63,931 nucleotides of DNA from Candidatus Sulfopaludibacter sp. SbA3 (lineage in GTDB: Bacteria > Pseudomonadota > Alphaproteobacteria > Caulobacterales > Hyphomonadaceae). The stretch spans positions 1-63,931 of the forward strand of contig CAMDAC010000016.1 in NCBI GenBank assembly GCA_945888325.1, given 5' to 3'. A model generated the notes under the pieces. It was not told the origin of the DNA. It saw nothing but the letters and a program-made list of their open reading frames with translations, and made no database searches. Of this stretch, positions 34,523 through 43,225 are shown one piece after another. The position numbers were made by a program, and so were the translations under genes. Position 1 is the first letter of the stretch, and each line of letters opens with the position of its first letter.

Positions 34523-35455
34523 ATGCCTATCCGGATTCCCGATACGCTGCCAGCCGCCGAGACGCTGACGCGCGAGGGCGTGGCCGTGATGCGCGAAACC
34601 GACGCCGTGCGTCAGGACATCCGCCCCCTGCAGATCGGCCTCTTGAACCTGATGCCGAACAAGATCCGCACCGAGGCGCAGCTCGCCCGATTGATCGGCG
34701 CGACGCCCCTGCAGGTCGAGCTGACCCTTGTCCGTGTCGGAGGGCATACGCCGAAGAATACGCCGCAGGAGCACCTGATCAGCTTCTACCAGACCTGGGA
34801 GGAAATCCGGGAACGGAAGTTCGACGGCTTCATTGTGACCGGTGCGCCCGTGGAGCAAATGGCATTCGAAGACGTGACCTACTGGACCGAGCTGACCCGG
34901 ATCTTCGACTGGATGCGCACCAATGTGCATTCCCCGCTCTATATCTGCTGGGGCGCCATGGCGGCGGCCTACCACTTCCACGCCATTCCGAAGTATCCAC
35001 TCGGCTCAAAGGCGTTCGGCGTGTTTCGCCACCGCAACCTCGATCCGGCCTCCGCCTATCTCGCCGGCTTCTCCGACGACTTCCAGGTTCCCGTTTCGCG
35101 TTGGACTGAAGTGCGGCGCGAGGACGTACTGGCCCGCCCGGAGCTTAAGTTGCTGATCGATTCCGGAACGGTCGGGCCATGCCTGATCGAGCATGCGCCA
35201 AGCCGCAGCCTCTTCATGTTCAACCACATCGAATACGATTCCCTTTCCCTAAAGGAAGAGTTCGACCGTGACCGCGCCGCCGGAAAGCCCATCCACGTCC
35301 CGCACAACTATTTTTCAGGCGACGATCCGTCGACACAGCCGCTGAATCGCTGGCGCAGCCACGCCCATCTCCTGTTCGGCAACTGGATCAACCAGACTTA
35401 CCAGACGGCGCCCTATCAGCTTGAGGACATCGGCCGCCTCGCCGCTGAGACCTGA
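34523..35455 (+). CDS. metA: Homoserine O-acyltransferase MetA (probably acetyl-CoA specific)
   Basis: A 310-aa first enzyme of methionine synthesis. The nucleophile Cys142 is in YICWGAM, the rest of the triad is in FNHIEYD (His/Glu). Residue 111 is Glu (GAPVEQM); in MetA, Glu111 is associated with acetyl-CoA use and Gly111 with succinyl-CoA (Bacillus versus E. coli), so this is probably homoserine O-acetyltransferase. ATG 34523 gives [11 protein letters not shown], the usual start. It lies 76 bp past the SAM-II aptamer. Confidence 0.93.
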   Translation: MPIRIPDTLPAAETLTREGVAVMRETDAVRQDIRPLQIGLLNLMPNKIRTEAQLARLIGATPLQVELTLVRVGGHTPKNTPQEHLISFYQTWEEIRERKFDGFIVTGAPVEQMAFEDVTYWTELTRIFDWMRTNVHSPLYICWGAMAAAYHFHAIPKYPLGSKAFGVFRHRNLDPASAYLAGFSDDFQVPVSRWTEVRREDVLARPELKLLIDSGTVGPCLIEHAPSRSLFMFNHIEYDSLSLKEEFDRDRAAGKPIHVPHNYFSGDDPSTQPLNRWRSHAHLLFGNWINQTYQTAPYQLEDIGRLAAET

Positions 35456-35605
35456 AACCGGTCGCGGCTTTTGCCGCGCTCCGGGCTTGCAGAAGCGCCC
35501 GAAGTTTGGTCACTCGCGCAAGTAAACGCAGCGGGGTCGAGGGCAGGGGCGCACAGCTTGCTGTCATCGCGCCGCCAAAAATGGCGCTTTGGGAGGGCGC
35601 ACGAA

Positions 35606-36922
35606 ATGACGAACGCAACACCCGGCCGCGCAGGCTTGGCGCGGACGATTTCAGCTTGCATCTTGCTGTTTGCGGGCGCCGGGCCTGCGTTCGCCGACTC
35701 CGGAGACACGGCCTGGATCTTGGCGTCGACGGCGCTGGTCCTCTTCATGACGCTGCCGGGCCTCGCGCTTTTTTATGGCGGTCTCGTCCAGTCGAAGAAC
35801 CTGCTGTCGGTGCTCTCGCAATGCATGGCGATCGCCTGCTTGATGTCGCTGCTCTGGGTGGTGGCCGGTTACTCTATCGCGTTCGGCGATGGGAATGGCC
35901 TCGCAGATGGCACAGGCGCGCTTTGGGGCGGTCTCGGCAAAGCGTTCCTTGGCGGCGTGGCAACGGACGCCGTCGTCGGCACGATTCCGGAATCGGTCTT
36001 CCTGATGTTCCAGATGACCTTTGCGATCATCACGCCGGCGCTCATCGTCGGGGCCTATGCCGAGCGCGTGAACTTTGCGGCCGTGCTGGTGTTCAGCGGG
36101 CTCTGGATGCTGCTGGTGTATGCACCGGTCGCGCATTGGGTCTGGGGTGGCGGCTGGCTGGCAAAAATGGGTGTCAGCGACTTCGCAGGCGGCCTTGTCG
36201 TGCACGCAACGGCCGGCACCAGTTCACTCGTCTTCGTGATGATGATGGGCAAACGGAAGGTCTTTCCGTCGGACCTGCGGCCGCCCCACAATCCGGCGTT
36301 CGTGATGCTTGGCGCCGCGATGCTGTGGGTGGGCTGGTTCGGATTCAATGCGGGCTCCGCGCTCGGCGCAAATTCATCCGCCGGTCAGGCCATGCTTGTG
36401 ACCCACCTGTCGGCATCCGTCGCGGCGCTTGTCTGGATGGCGATTGAATGGATCAAGTATGGCAAGCCGACCCTCGTCGGCATCGCGACAGGAACGATTG
36501 CCGGACTTGCGACGATAACCCCCGCGGCGGGATCGGTTGGCCCGGTTGGAGCGCTTGTCATTGGCACGCTGGCCGCCGGCGTGTGTTACATAGCCGTTGT
36601 CATCGTGCGCAGCCGGCTCAAGATAGACGACAGCTTGGATGTCTTCGCCGTCCACGGCGTAGGCGGCATTCTCGGCACGCTGCTCATTCCTTTCCTCGCA
36701 GGCGTCGGGTCGATGGCGCCCGGCCTTGGCGCAATGACATTTGGATCCAAGTTCGCCGCCCAAATTGCGGGCGTGGTGAGCGTGTGTGCTTATTCGGTTG
36801 TCATTTCGGCTCTGATCCTTGCAGTAACCCGGCAGTTCATTCGCTTGCGTGTCAGCGCCGAAGATGAAACCAATGGTCTCGATACAGCGACCCATGGAGA
36901 GTCGGCTCATGGCCATGGCTGA
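35606..36922 (+). CDS. amtB: Ammonium transporter (Amt/MEP family)
   Basis: A 438-aa protein with a signal peptide (about 1-26) and 11 membrane helices. Twin-His pore residues are in GGLVVHATAGTSSLV and VFAVHGVGGILGT. Also FYGGLVQSKNLLS, FNAGSALGAN and DDSLDVFAVHGV. It moves ammonium/ammonia into the cell. ATG 35606 follows GGGAGGG. There is no adjacent glnK and I saw no sigma-54 promoter upstream, unlike E. coli glnK-amtB. Confidence 0.93.
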   Translation: MTNATPGRAGLARTISACILLFAGAGPAFADSGDTAWILASTALVLFMTLPGLALFYGGLVQSKNLLSVLSQCMAIACLMSLLWVVAGYSIAFGDGNGLADGTGALWGGLGKAFLGGVATDAVVGTIPESVFLMFQMTFAIITPALIVGAYAERVNFAAVLVFSGLWMLLVYAPVAHWVWGGGWLAKMGVSDFAGGLVVHATAGTSSLVFVMMMGKRKVFPSDLRPPHNPAFVMLGAAMLWVGWFGFNAGSALGANSSAGQAMLVTHLSASVAALVWMAIEWIKYGKPTLVGIATGTIAGLATITPAAGSVGPVGALVIGTLAAGVCYIAVVIVRSRLKIDDSLDVFAVHGVGGILGTLLIPFLAGVGSMAPGLGAMTFGSKFAAQIAGVVSVCAYSVVISALILAVTRQFIRLRVSAEDETNGLDTATHGESAHGHG

Positions 36923-37005
36923 TGCAGAAAGCCCGTCTGGCGAGCCGTCCTCTGCCTTGTTTTTCGCCGGTTTGACGTGCCTTCGTTCCGGAGTGTAATT
37001 GGCAG

Positions 37006-38169
37006 ATGTCCACCAGTTTTGCCTTAGAACCCGGCCACATCACTGAAATTCGCCGCCAGCTGTCGCGCTGGGTGGCCGAAAAGATGCCGCGCGAGAAACG
37101 CCGCGAATGGGACAAGGCGGCGACCTGGGACCGTGCCCTCTTCTGCGAGATCGCGGAGATGGGGCTGATTGGGCTGACCATCCCGGAAGAGTATGGCGGG
37201 CAGGGGGAGGATATCTACGCGGCCGCCGCCGTGATCGAAGAATTGTGCCAGGGCGGGTCCAGCATGGCCGGGCCGTATATCCATGCGGCCTTCTATGGCG
37301 GGCTCAACATCTCCGAGAACGGATCAAAGGAACAGAAGGAGGCGCTGCTGCCAAAGCTCGCGCGCGGCGAGCTGTTCCTGGCCTATGGTCTCTCCGAGCC
37401 GAATGTCGGCGGGGACCTGCCGAGCGTCGAGACGCGGGTCGAGCGCAAGGACGGCGAACTCATCATCAAGGGCGCCAAGCGCTGGTGCACGGGCGCCGAC
37501 TGGGCGGATTACATCTATTGCCTCTGCCGCTCCGGCGAGCCGGGCGACCGGCATGGAAATCTTACGTTCGTCCTTGTGCCGACGAACGCCAAGGGCGTCA
37601 CGATGCAGGCCATCGAACACTCGAACCTGCGCTACACGCATTCCATGGACGTGTTCCTCGATGATGTCCGTCTGCCGGAAAGCGCCATCGTCGGTGGGCC
37701 GGACAAGTGGAACAAGGGCTGGGAGGCGCTGGCCGGCCGCGCGCTGGATGTCGAGAAGATCGAGATCACGGCGGTCGCCTACGGCCTCGCCCGTGCGGCG
37801 CTGGAAGAAGCCTGGAAGTATGCGGGCGAGCGCGTGCAGTTCGGGAAGCCCATCGGCAAGCACCAGGCGGTCGCGCACAAGCTCGTCACGGCACGGACGA
37901 AACTCGCCGCCTGCCGCCACATGCTCTACCACGCTGCCTGGCTCGCGAGCGAAGGCCAACCCTGTTCGGCGGAGACAGCCATGGCGAAGCTCTATGTCGC
38001 CGATACCGGTGTCGAGATCGGTCTCGCCTGCCAGCAGGTGATCGGCGCCTATGGCCTGTCGGATGCCTATGACATCGAGCGCAACCTGCGCGACCTGCTC
38101 GGCATGCCCATCGTCGGCGGCTCGTCCGACATGCAGAAGAACAACCTTGCACGGATGTGGCGGCTTTAG
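37006..38169 (+). CDS. Acyl-CoA dehydrogenase family protein
   Basis: A 387-aa FAD enzyme: IPEEYGGQGEDIYAAAAVIEEL, LAYGLSEPNVGGDLPSVET, RWCTGADWADY, RVQFGKPIGKHQAVAHK and QVIGAYGLSDAYDIERNLRDLLGMPIVGGSS. The Glu base used by medium-chain enzymes (YEGTSQ region) is missing; the residue aligned with the isovaleryl-CoA/long-chain enzyme base is Glu in ALDVEKIEI, so it probably uses that position. It abuts the 83-aa gene (ATG directly after stop). Confidence 0.88.
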   Translation: MSTSFALEPGHITEIRRQLSRWVAEKMPREKRREWDKAATWDRALFCEIAEMGLIGLTIPEEYGGQGEDIYAAAAVIEELCQGGSSMAGPYIHAAFYGGLNISENGSKEQKEALLPKLARGELFLAYGLSEPNVGGDLPSVETRVERKDGELIIKGAKRWCTGADWADYIYCLCRSGEPGDRHGNLTFVLVPTNAKGVTMQAIEHSNLRYTHSMDVFLDDVRLPESAIVGGPDKWNKGWEALAGRALDVEKIEITAVAYGLARAALEEAWKYAGERVQFGKPIGKHQAVAHKLVTARTKLAACRHMLYHAAWLASEGQPCSAETAMAKLYVADTGVEIGLACQQVIGAYGLSDAYDIERNLRDLLGMPIVGGSSDMQKNNLARMWRL

Positions 38170-38421
38170 ATGAGCGACTGGCTGCGCTGGGTGCAACTCG
38201 GTATCGCAATTGCGCTTCCATTTACGTTCTGGGCGCTCTCGTCCGGCCGTGAGTCCCTTGGGGCGGTGGCCATGGTGGTGTTGATGGTTCTCATCTCCAT
38301 CAATCTTTGCGTGTCTGCGTTCCGCAGCTGGCAAAAGTGGCAAAATAGGACGATGTCGGCTGAAGCACCCGTGGTGCTTTCGTTAGACAGCGGTGGGAAA
38401 AGGTCCAAGTTGCGTGACTGA
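38170..38421 (+). CDS. Small two-helix membrane protein
   Basis: An 83-aa protein with two membrane helices (about 5-22, 28-50) and a polar tail. No family recognised. It starts immediately after the acyl-CoA dehydrogenase stop and its end overlaps the PlsC-like start by 8 bp, so it is clearly part of a three-gene unit; function unknown. Confidence 0.7.
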   Translation: MSDWLRWVQLGIAIALPFTFWALSSGRESLGAVAMVVLMVLISINLCVSAFRSWQKWQNRTMSAEAPVVLSLDSGGKRSKLRD

Positions 38422-39304
38422 GAACCTGACCGTCCCCGAACTCTCCTACGCTGCCTATTTCGAGGACCCGGTGAAGCGGCGCCTCGTGCAGGCGGTGGAG
38501 CGGCTGTCCGGCCAGCCCAAGATCAAGCGGCTCTACGACCATTACCGCGCCGACCTCTCGCGCGATGTGCCCTTCTTCGAAGCGGCGATCCGGCTGCTCG
38601 ATCTGGATGTCCAGTTCTCCGCTAGCAAGCATTCGCAGATCCCGCGTGAAGGCCCGCTGGTCGTGGTGGCGAACCATCCGTTCGGCGTGCTCGACGGCCT
38701 GGTCATCAGCTGGCTGATCAGTTTGCGCCGGCCGGATTTCAAGGTGCTGACCAATTCCGTGCTCGACGGGGTGCCGGAGGCGCGGCCCTATCTGTTGCCC
38801 GTCGATTTCGGCGGCACACGCGAGGCCATCGAGGCAAACGTCGCGATGCGCAAGGCGGCGCTGGCGCATGTGAAGGGCGGCGGCTGCATCGTCGTGTTTC
38901 CGAGCGGCGGGGTGGCGACGACACCGCGCCCGTTTGATCCCCTGGCGGTCGATGACGAGTGGAAGCCGTTCACAGCCAAGCTGATCACCCAGAGCCGCGC
39001 GCACGTGACGCCGATCTTCTTCGATGGCCAGAACTCGCGCCTCTTCCAGATCGCCTCGCACCTGTCGCTGGAGCTGCGCCTCGCGCTCGTCTTCCGCGAG
39101 GTTCGCCGCCGGATGGGCAAGACGCTGCGGGTCGAGGTCGGCGAGACGCTGACGCCGGAGACGCTGGACGCCGCCGGCAAGCGCCGGGGCCTGATGGAGT
39201 ACCTGCGCGAACAGACCTATGCGCTCGCCCCGGACGGGAAGGCGCCGCATTACCGCGCTGCCGGTGTCCGGTTCCAGGCCAACAAGCCGAAAATTTTTCG
39301 CTAG
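38414..39304 (+). CDS. PlsC-like lysophospholipid / glycerol-phosphate acyltransferase
   Basis: A 296-aa membrane-associated acyltransferase of the OlsA/PlsC group. Motif I is VVVANHPFGVLDGLVI (NHPFG in place of NHxxxxD), with GGCIVVFPSGGVATTPRPFD as the acyl-acceptor site and later strands typical of the family. GTG 38414 is preceded by AAGG; a more upstream GTG at 38393 is possible. Third gene of the ACAD unit, it may remodel phospholipids or ornithine lipid. Confidence 0.82.
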   Translation: MTENLTVPELSYAAYFEDPVKRRLVQAVERLSGQPKIKRLYDHYRADLSRDVPFFEAAIRLLDLDVQFSASKHSQIPREGPLVVVANHPFGVLDGLVISWLISLRRPDFKVLTNSVLDGVPEARPYLLPVDFGGTREAIEANVAMRKAALAHVKGGGCIVVFPSGGVATTPRPFDPLAVDDEWKPFTAKLITQSRAHVTPIFFDGQNSRLFQIASHLSLELRLALVFREVRRRMGKTLRVEVGETLTPETLDAAGKRRGLMEYLREQTYALAPDGKAPHYRAAGVRFQANKPKIFR

Positions 39305-39350
39305 AGCAAATTCCGCTCAAGTGGGCACCGGTTGAGCGCAAGAATTTGCG
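39302..39350. repeat. Palindromic extragenic element after the PlsC-like gene
   Basis: From the stop codon on: GCAAATT (39306-39312) pairs with AATTTGC (39343-39349), and CGCTCAA (39314-39320) with TTGAGCG (39332-39338), around GTGGGCACCGG. The GAGCAxxATTCCGxxx-GTGGGxACCGG pattern resembles a palindrome seen at many extragenic sites in Rhizobiales genomes. Only one copy lies in this window. Confidence 0.5.
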
Positions 39351-39445
39351 ACAATCAAATATCTTGCCGCCCCTGACGCAAGAAGCCGATTGTGCGTCGG
39401 CCCGGTCCCTGTGAAAACCTGTCCGGGACGGCGGGGAGAGCGGCC

Positions 39446-40552
39446 ATGAGTGACGAATTCGGCGCGGCCGCAGACACCGCCCTCGAACATGCCGCCGCCG
39501 ATGCGGTCGACGGTATCTCGGGCAAAAAGGGCCCCGTGGTCGATCCGAACTGCCTCAACTGCGGCGCCTTGCTGGCCGGTGAGTTCTGCCATGAGTGCGG
39601 GCAGAGCGCGCACAGCATCCGGCGCCCGTTCTGGTCGCTTGTGGGGGAAAGTCTCGAGACCTTTTTCTCGATCGACGGGCGCATCGCCCGCACCCTGCCA
39701 GACCTCCTGCTGCATCCGGGCCGGATGACGCGCGCCTACCTCGATGGAAAGCGCGCGCGCTTCATTCCCGCCTTCCGTCTCTATGTGCTCGCCTCGCTCA
39801 TCTTCTTCGTGCTGATGCCGCTGGTCACCGGGCAGGGAACGATCAGTTTCAACGACTCGCCCTCGATGGAGGAGGCCCGTGCGGAAGTCGAGCAGTCGTT
39901 CGAGGAAGGCGAGATCACCGAGGCGGAATACCAGCAGGCCCTGAAGGTGCTGGAAGATGTGGAAGCAGCCTGGAAAGGCGGCATTCCCGGCCTGGTGCCG
40001 GATCCACCCGCCGCCCTCGGCGAGACGCCGCCGGCCGATGCCGAGCCAGCCCCGGACGAAGAATGGGCGGGCTTCGTGCCGCAGTCGGCCATCAATGCCG
40101 CGCGCGAGGCCGGAGAGGCCGGAAATGAAGAGGCAGCCGAATTCGCCGATGTGATGGAAGATCCCGCGCGCCTGGCCCGCCAGACGCAGGAATGGATTCC
40201 GCGCCTGATGTTCGTGCTGCTGCCAGTCTATGCGTTGCTGCTGGCGCTCACCTATCTCTGGCGCCGCCAGTTCCTGTTTTTCGACCATCTCATCGTGTCG
40301 CTGCATTTCCATTCGGCGCTGTTCTTCGCGATGTCGGTCGGCTTCCTTGTCTCGCTGCTGATCGGGGCCGGCTGGGTCGTGCTGGCGCTGCTGGTCTATT
40401 CCAACTGGTATCTCTACCGGCTCCACCGCGTCGTCTATGGCCGCAGCGGCTATTCCTCGGTGCTGCGGACGATCACGCTGGATGTGATCTACCTCTTCGT
40501 GCTGCTGTCGGGGCTCCTCACGGCGGTGATCCTGGGCGCGCTGTCGCTATGA
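39446..40552 (+). CDS. DUF3667 zinc-ribbon membrane protein
   Basis: A 368-aa protein. A zinc ribbon (CLNCGALLAGEFCHECGQ, about 35-52) precedes a DUF3667 segment with RRPFWSLVGESLETFFSIDGRIARTL and LLLHPGRMTRAYLDGKRARFIPAFRLY, followed by five or so membrane helices and an acidic loop (about 130-235). Its 4-bp overlap (ATGA) with the next gene implies co-translation. Function unknown. Confidence 0.85.
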   Translation: MSDEFGAAADTALEHAAADAVDGISGKKGPVVDPNCLNCGALLAGEFCHECGQSAHSIRRPFWSLVGESLETFFSIDGRIARTLPDLLLHPGRMTRAYLDGKRARFIPAFRLYVLASLIFFVLMPLVTGQGTISFNDSPSMEEARAEVEQSFEEGEITEAEYQQALKVLEDVEAAWKGGIPGLVPDPPAALGETPPADAEPAPDEEWAGFVPQSAINAAREAGEAGNEEAAEFADVMEDPARLARQTQEWIPRLMFVLLPVYALLLALTYLWRRQFLFFDHLIVSLHFHSALFFAMSVGFLVSLLIGAGWVVLALLVYSNWYLYRLHRVVYGRSGYSSVLRTITLDVIYLFVLLSGLLTAVILGALSL

Positions 40553-40896
40553 TCACGCCGGCGAACCTGCGCAAGGCCGCGCTGGCCTTGCCCCGCGCGC
40601 TGGAGCGGCCGCACTTCGACTGGGCGAGCTTCCGGGTCGACGCGCCGAAGGGCAAGATCTTCTGCACCCTGCCGCCGCACCATGAATTCTCGAACGTCTT
40701 CCTGACGCCGGAAGAGCAGCGGATGCTGCGCGAGGCGGAGCCGGACATCTTCTTCCAGGTGCCCAACAAGTGGGGTGAGAAGGGGGCGACCTCGATCCGC
40801 CTCAAGGCCTGCGATGCGACAACGCTACGCTCGGCGCTGGTGATGTCCTGGCGCCATGCGGCCCCGGCGAAGATCCATCCAGAACTGAAACTCTGA
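40549..40896 (+). CDS. MmcQ/YjbR family protein
   Basis: A 115-aa protein of the MmcQ/YjbR fold, with LRKAALALPRALERPHFDWASFRV, KIFCTLPP and MSWRHAAPAKIHPEL. Family members are small DNA-binding-like proteins with a double-wing domain; function unknown. It starts within the previous stop (ATGA) and converges with the enoyl-CoA hydratase at 40901. Confidence 0.82.
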   Translation: MITPANLRKAALALPRALERPHFDWASFRVDAPKGKIFCTLPPHHEFSNVFLTPEEQRMLREAEPDIFFQVPNKWGEKGATSIRLKACDATTLRSALVMSWRHAAPAKIHPELKL

Positions 40897-40900
40897 ACCT

Positions 40901-41713
40901 TCAAACGCCCTTGAACACCGGCGGGCGTTTCTCGACGAAGGCAAGCGAGGCGGCCTTGTGGTCTTCGGTCATCATCGTGCGCACCATGTGCGCCGCTTCC
41001 ATGTCCAGCACCTCGGAAAGCGTCGCGCTGGCGGCAAGGTTCAGATTCTTCTTCATGTAGCCGATCGCCACGGTTGGCAGCCCGGCCAGATAGCGCGCCT
41101 TCTTCTTTGCGGCCTCTTTAAACTGTTCCGGCGCAACGGCCTCGTTGACGATGCCTAGCCGGGCGGCCTCCTCGCCGGAGATCACGTCGGCCGTAAAGTA
41201 CAGCTCCCGCGCCTTCGCCTCGCCGACCAGCTTGGTGAGGAAATACGAGCCGCCATAGTCGCCGCTTGCGCCGATCTTGGAGAAGGCCGTCGTCAGCTTG
41301 GCGGTGGTGGTGCAGATCCGCATGTCGCAGGCCAGCGCCAGAGACAGGCCCGCACCCGCCGCTGGACCCGGCATGACGGCCAGTGTCGGCTTCGGCATTT
41401 CATGCAGCCATTTGGCCGTTTCCATGCCTTTCCGCAGGCCGGCGATGCGCTGCTCCATGTTGAAGAGCGCTGCGCCCTTGCCCGAGGTGCCCGCCGGTTG
41501 CGCGACGAAGCCTTTCACGTCGCCGCCCGCGCAGAAGGCCGCGCCCGTCCCGGTCAGCACGACAACCCGCACTTTCGGGTCGAGGGCGAGGCGGGGCACC
41601 GCATCGGCGAGCGCATCCAGCAATTCGCCGGTCAGCGCGTTGCGCGCCTCAGGGCGGTTCATGGTCAAGGTGGCGATGCCGTCCTCGAAGGTTTCCAGCA
41701 GTTGGTCGGTCAT
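40901..41713 (-). CDS. Enoyl-CoA hydratase/isomerase
   Basis: A 270-aa crotonase-fold enzyme: LTMNRPEARNALTGELLDAL, TGAAFCAGGDVKGF, MPGPAAGAGLSLALACDMRI, GDYGGSYFLTKLVG. It carries the GAG oxyanion turn; the second catalytic Glu is replaced by Asp in ASGDYGG, similar to 2-ketocyclohexane- or ethylmalonyl-type relatives. ATG 41713 fits the start. Divergent from the ACAD-like gene at 41844. Confidence 0.86.
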   Translation of the reverse strand: MTDQLLETFEDGIATLTMNRPEARNALTGELLDALADAVPRLALDPKVRVVVLTGTGAAFCAGGDVKGFVAQPAGTSGKGAALFNMEQRIAGLRKGMETAKWLHEMPKPTLAVMPGPAAGAGLSLALACDMRICTTTAKLTTAFSKIGASGDYGGSYFLTKLVGEAKARELYFTADVISGEEAARLGIVNEAVAPEQFKEAAKKKARYLAGLPTVAIGYMKKNLNLAASATLSEVLDMEAAHMVRTMMTEDHKAASLAFVEKRPPVFKGV

Positions 41714-41843
41714 GCGGCGCTCCCCGTGATTTTGGTTCTTCGGCGCGAGCTTAGGCGCCGGGCAACAGGCCAGCAATACTGACCCAGCGTGAGTCCCCGA
41801 ACGGACACTTTGAAGCGCAGCGGAAAAGGGCTAGCTTCCCGGC

Positions 41844-43013
41844 ATGCCTCATACCGTCCAGACCCACGACCCCATCGCCGCCGTCCAGCCGCTGCTGGCC
41901 GAACTCGCCGCCCGCGCCGCCGAAATGGAAGAGGTGCGCCGCCTGCCTGCGGATCTTGCCCGCAAGCTGGCCGCCACGGGCGTCCTGCGGATGGTGACGC
42001 CGAAACGCTTCGGCGGCCTTGAGTCCACACCGCGCGAGATCGTCGAAATTACCGAGGCCATCGCCCGCGCGAATGCGAGTGCCGGCTGGTGCGCGATGAT
42101 TGCCTCCACGACGGCGCTCAACGCGGCCTATATGGAACCGGTCTTTGCCGAGGAAATCTACGCCGATCCGATGGCCATCACGGGCGGGGTGTTTGCACCG
42201 ATGGGCCGCGCGATCATTGAGGGCGACCACTACCGCGTCACCGGCCGCTGGCAGTGGGGCTCGGGCTCGGCGAACTGCACCTGGCTCTGCGGTAGCTGCA
42301 CGCTCTGGGAAAATGGCGACATGAAGCGTCTTGTGTCCGGCGCGCCGGATACGCGGATGATGGTTTTCCCGGCCGGTCAGGCGACCCTGCTGGACACCTG
42401 GCACGTCATGGGCCTGAAGGGCACGGGCTCCGGCGACTTTGAAGTGAAGGACATCCTGGTCCCCGCCGGACGCTCCGTTTCGCTTGTCTCGGACGCGCCG
42501 CGCGAAACCGGCGCGCTCTACAAGTTTCCAGCTTTCGGCCTGCTTGCGCTCGGTGTCTGCGGCGTGGCGCTGGGAAACGCGCGCGGCGCGCTGGATGCCT
42601 TCCACGATCTCGCCACGGTTAAGAAAAGCCAAGGCTCGTCCAAGACTTTGTCAGAGCGCCAGTCGATGCAGGCGGCTTATGCGACCTGCGAAGCCCAGTG
42701 GCGCGCCGCGCGCGCTTATCTCTTCTCGGAGATCGACAGGGTCTGGGCGATCGCTCAGCAGACGGACGACATTCCGATGGCGCTGCGCGCTGACCTGCGC
42801 CTCGCCTGTACGCACATGACGCGCACGGGCGCCGACATCTGCCGCACGCTCTACGATCTCGGCGGCGGCGCGGCCCTGTTCGAATCCAGCGACCTGCAGC
42901 GCCGCTTCCGCGACGCGCACGCCATCACGCAGCATATCGTCACCGCCCCCTCGACGCTGGAACTGACAGGCCGCATCCTGTTCGGCCTGCCGACAGATGC
43001 TGGCATGGTCTGA
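41844..43013 (+). CDS. Acyl-CoA dehydrogenase-like flavoenzyme (group D monooxygenase-like)
   Basis: A 389-aa protein with an acyl-CoA dehydrogenase fold: LPADLARKLAATGVLRMVTPKRFGG, TGRWQWGSGSANCTWLC, DTWHVMGLKGTGSGDFEVKDI and RDAHAITQHIVTAPSTLELTGR. The C-terminus lacks the ACAD catalytic Glu and looks like HsaA/HpaB-type hydroxylases, which use reduced flavin supplied by a reductase. No reductase gene is adjacent, so substrate and partner are open. Confidence 0.8.
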   Translation: MPHTVQTHDPIAAVQPLLAELAARAAEMEEVRRLPADLARKLAATGVLRMVTPKRFGGLESTPREIVEITEAIARANASAGWCAMIASTTALNAAYMEPVFAEEIYADPMAITGGVFAPMGRAIIEGDHYRVTGRWQWGSGSANCTWLCGSCTLWENGDMKRLVSGAPDTRMMVFPAGQATLLDTWHVMGLKGTGSGDFEVKDILVPAGRSVSLVSDAPRETGALYKFPAFGLLALGVCGVALGNARGALDAFHDLATVKKSQGSSKTLSERQSMQAAYATCEAQWRAARAYLFSEIDRVWAIAQQTDDIPMALRADLRLACTHMTRTGADICRTLYDLGGGAALFESSDLQRRFRDAHAITQHIVTAPSTLELTGRILFGLPTDAGMV

Positions 43014-43225
43014 AGCGCGGGTCCTGCAAACCGGGAACCGGGAAGTAGAAGACGCGTCTCGGCGCAGGCGCCGATATCCCAACGACGCGCGGCTGGTGGT
43101 TTAAAATCAGAAACTTGAGCTTTTAACCCAGCTTTGACGCAGTTGTGTGCCTATGCGGGGCTTGCGAGGCGGCGGTCCCGGTTCCATCAGGGGCAAGCCG
43201 CTACGGCGAACAGGAGCGAACGAAC

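Noticed and set aside
34447..35109. ORF starting directly behind the riboswitch
   Set aside because: It is out of frame with metA, Arg/Pro-rich and antisense-like in composition; only its first codons might matter as an upstream ORF.
35461..35481. Hairpin GCGGC-TTTT-GCCGC after metA as terminator
   Set aside because: Stem of about 6 bp without a following T-run; too weak to call.
35540..35560. Sigma-54 promoter before amtB
   Set aside because: CGCACAGCTTGCTG looks similar, but the GC and TTGC elements are two bases too close for a -24/-12 promoter.
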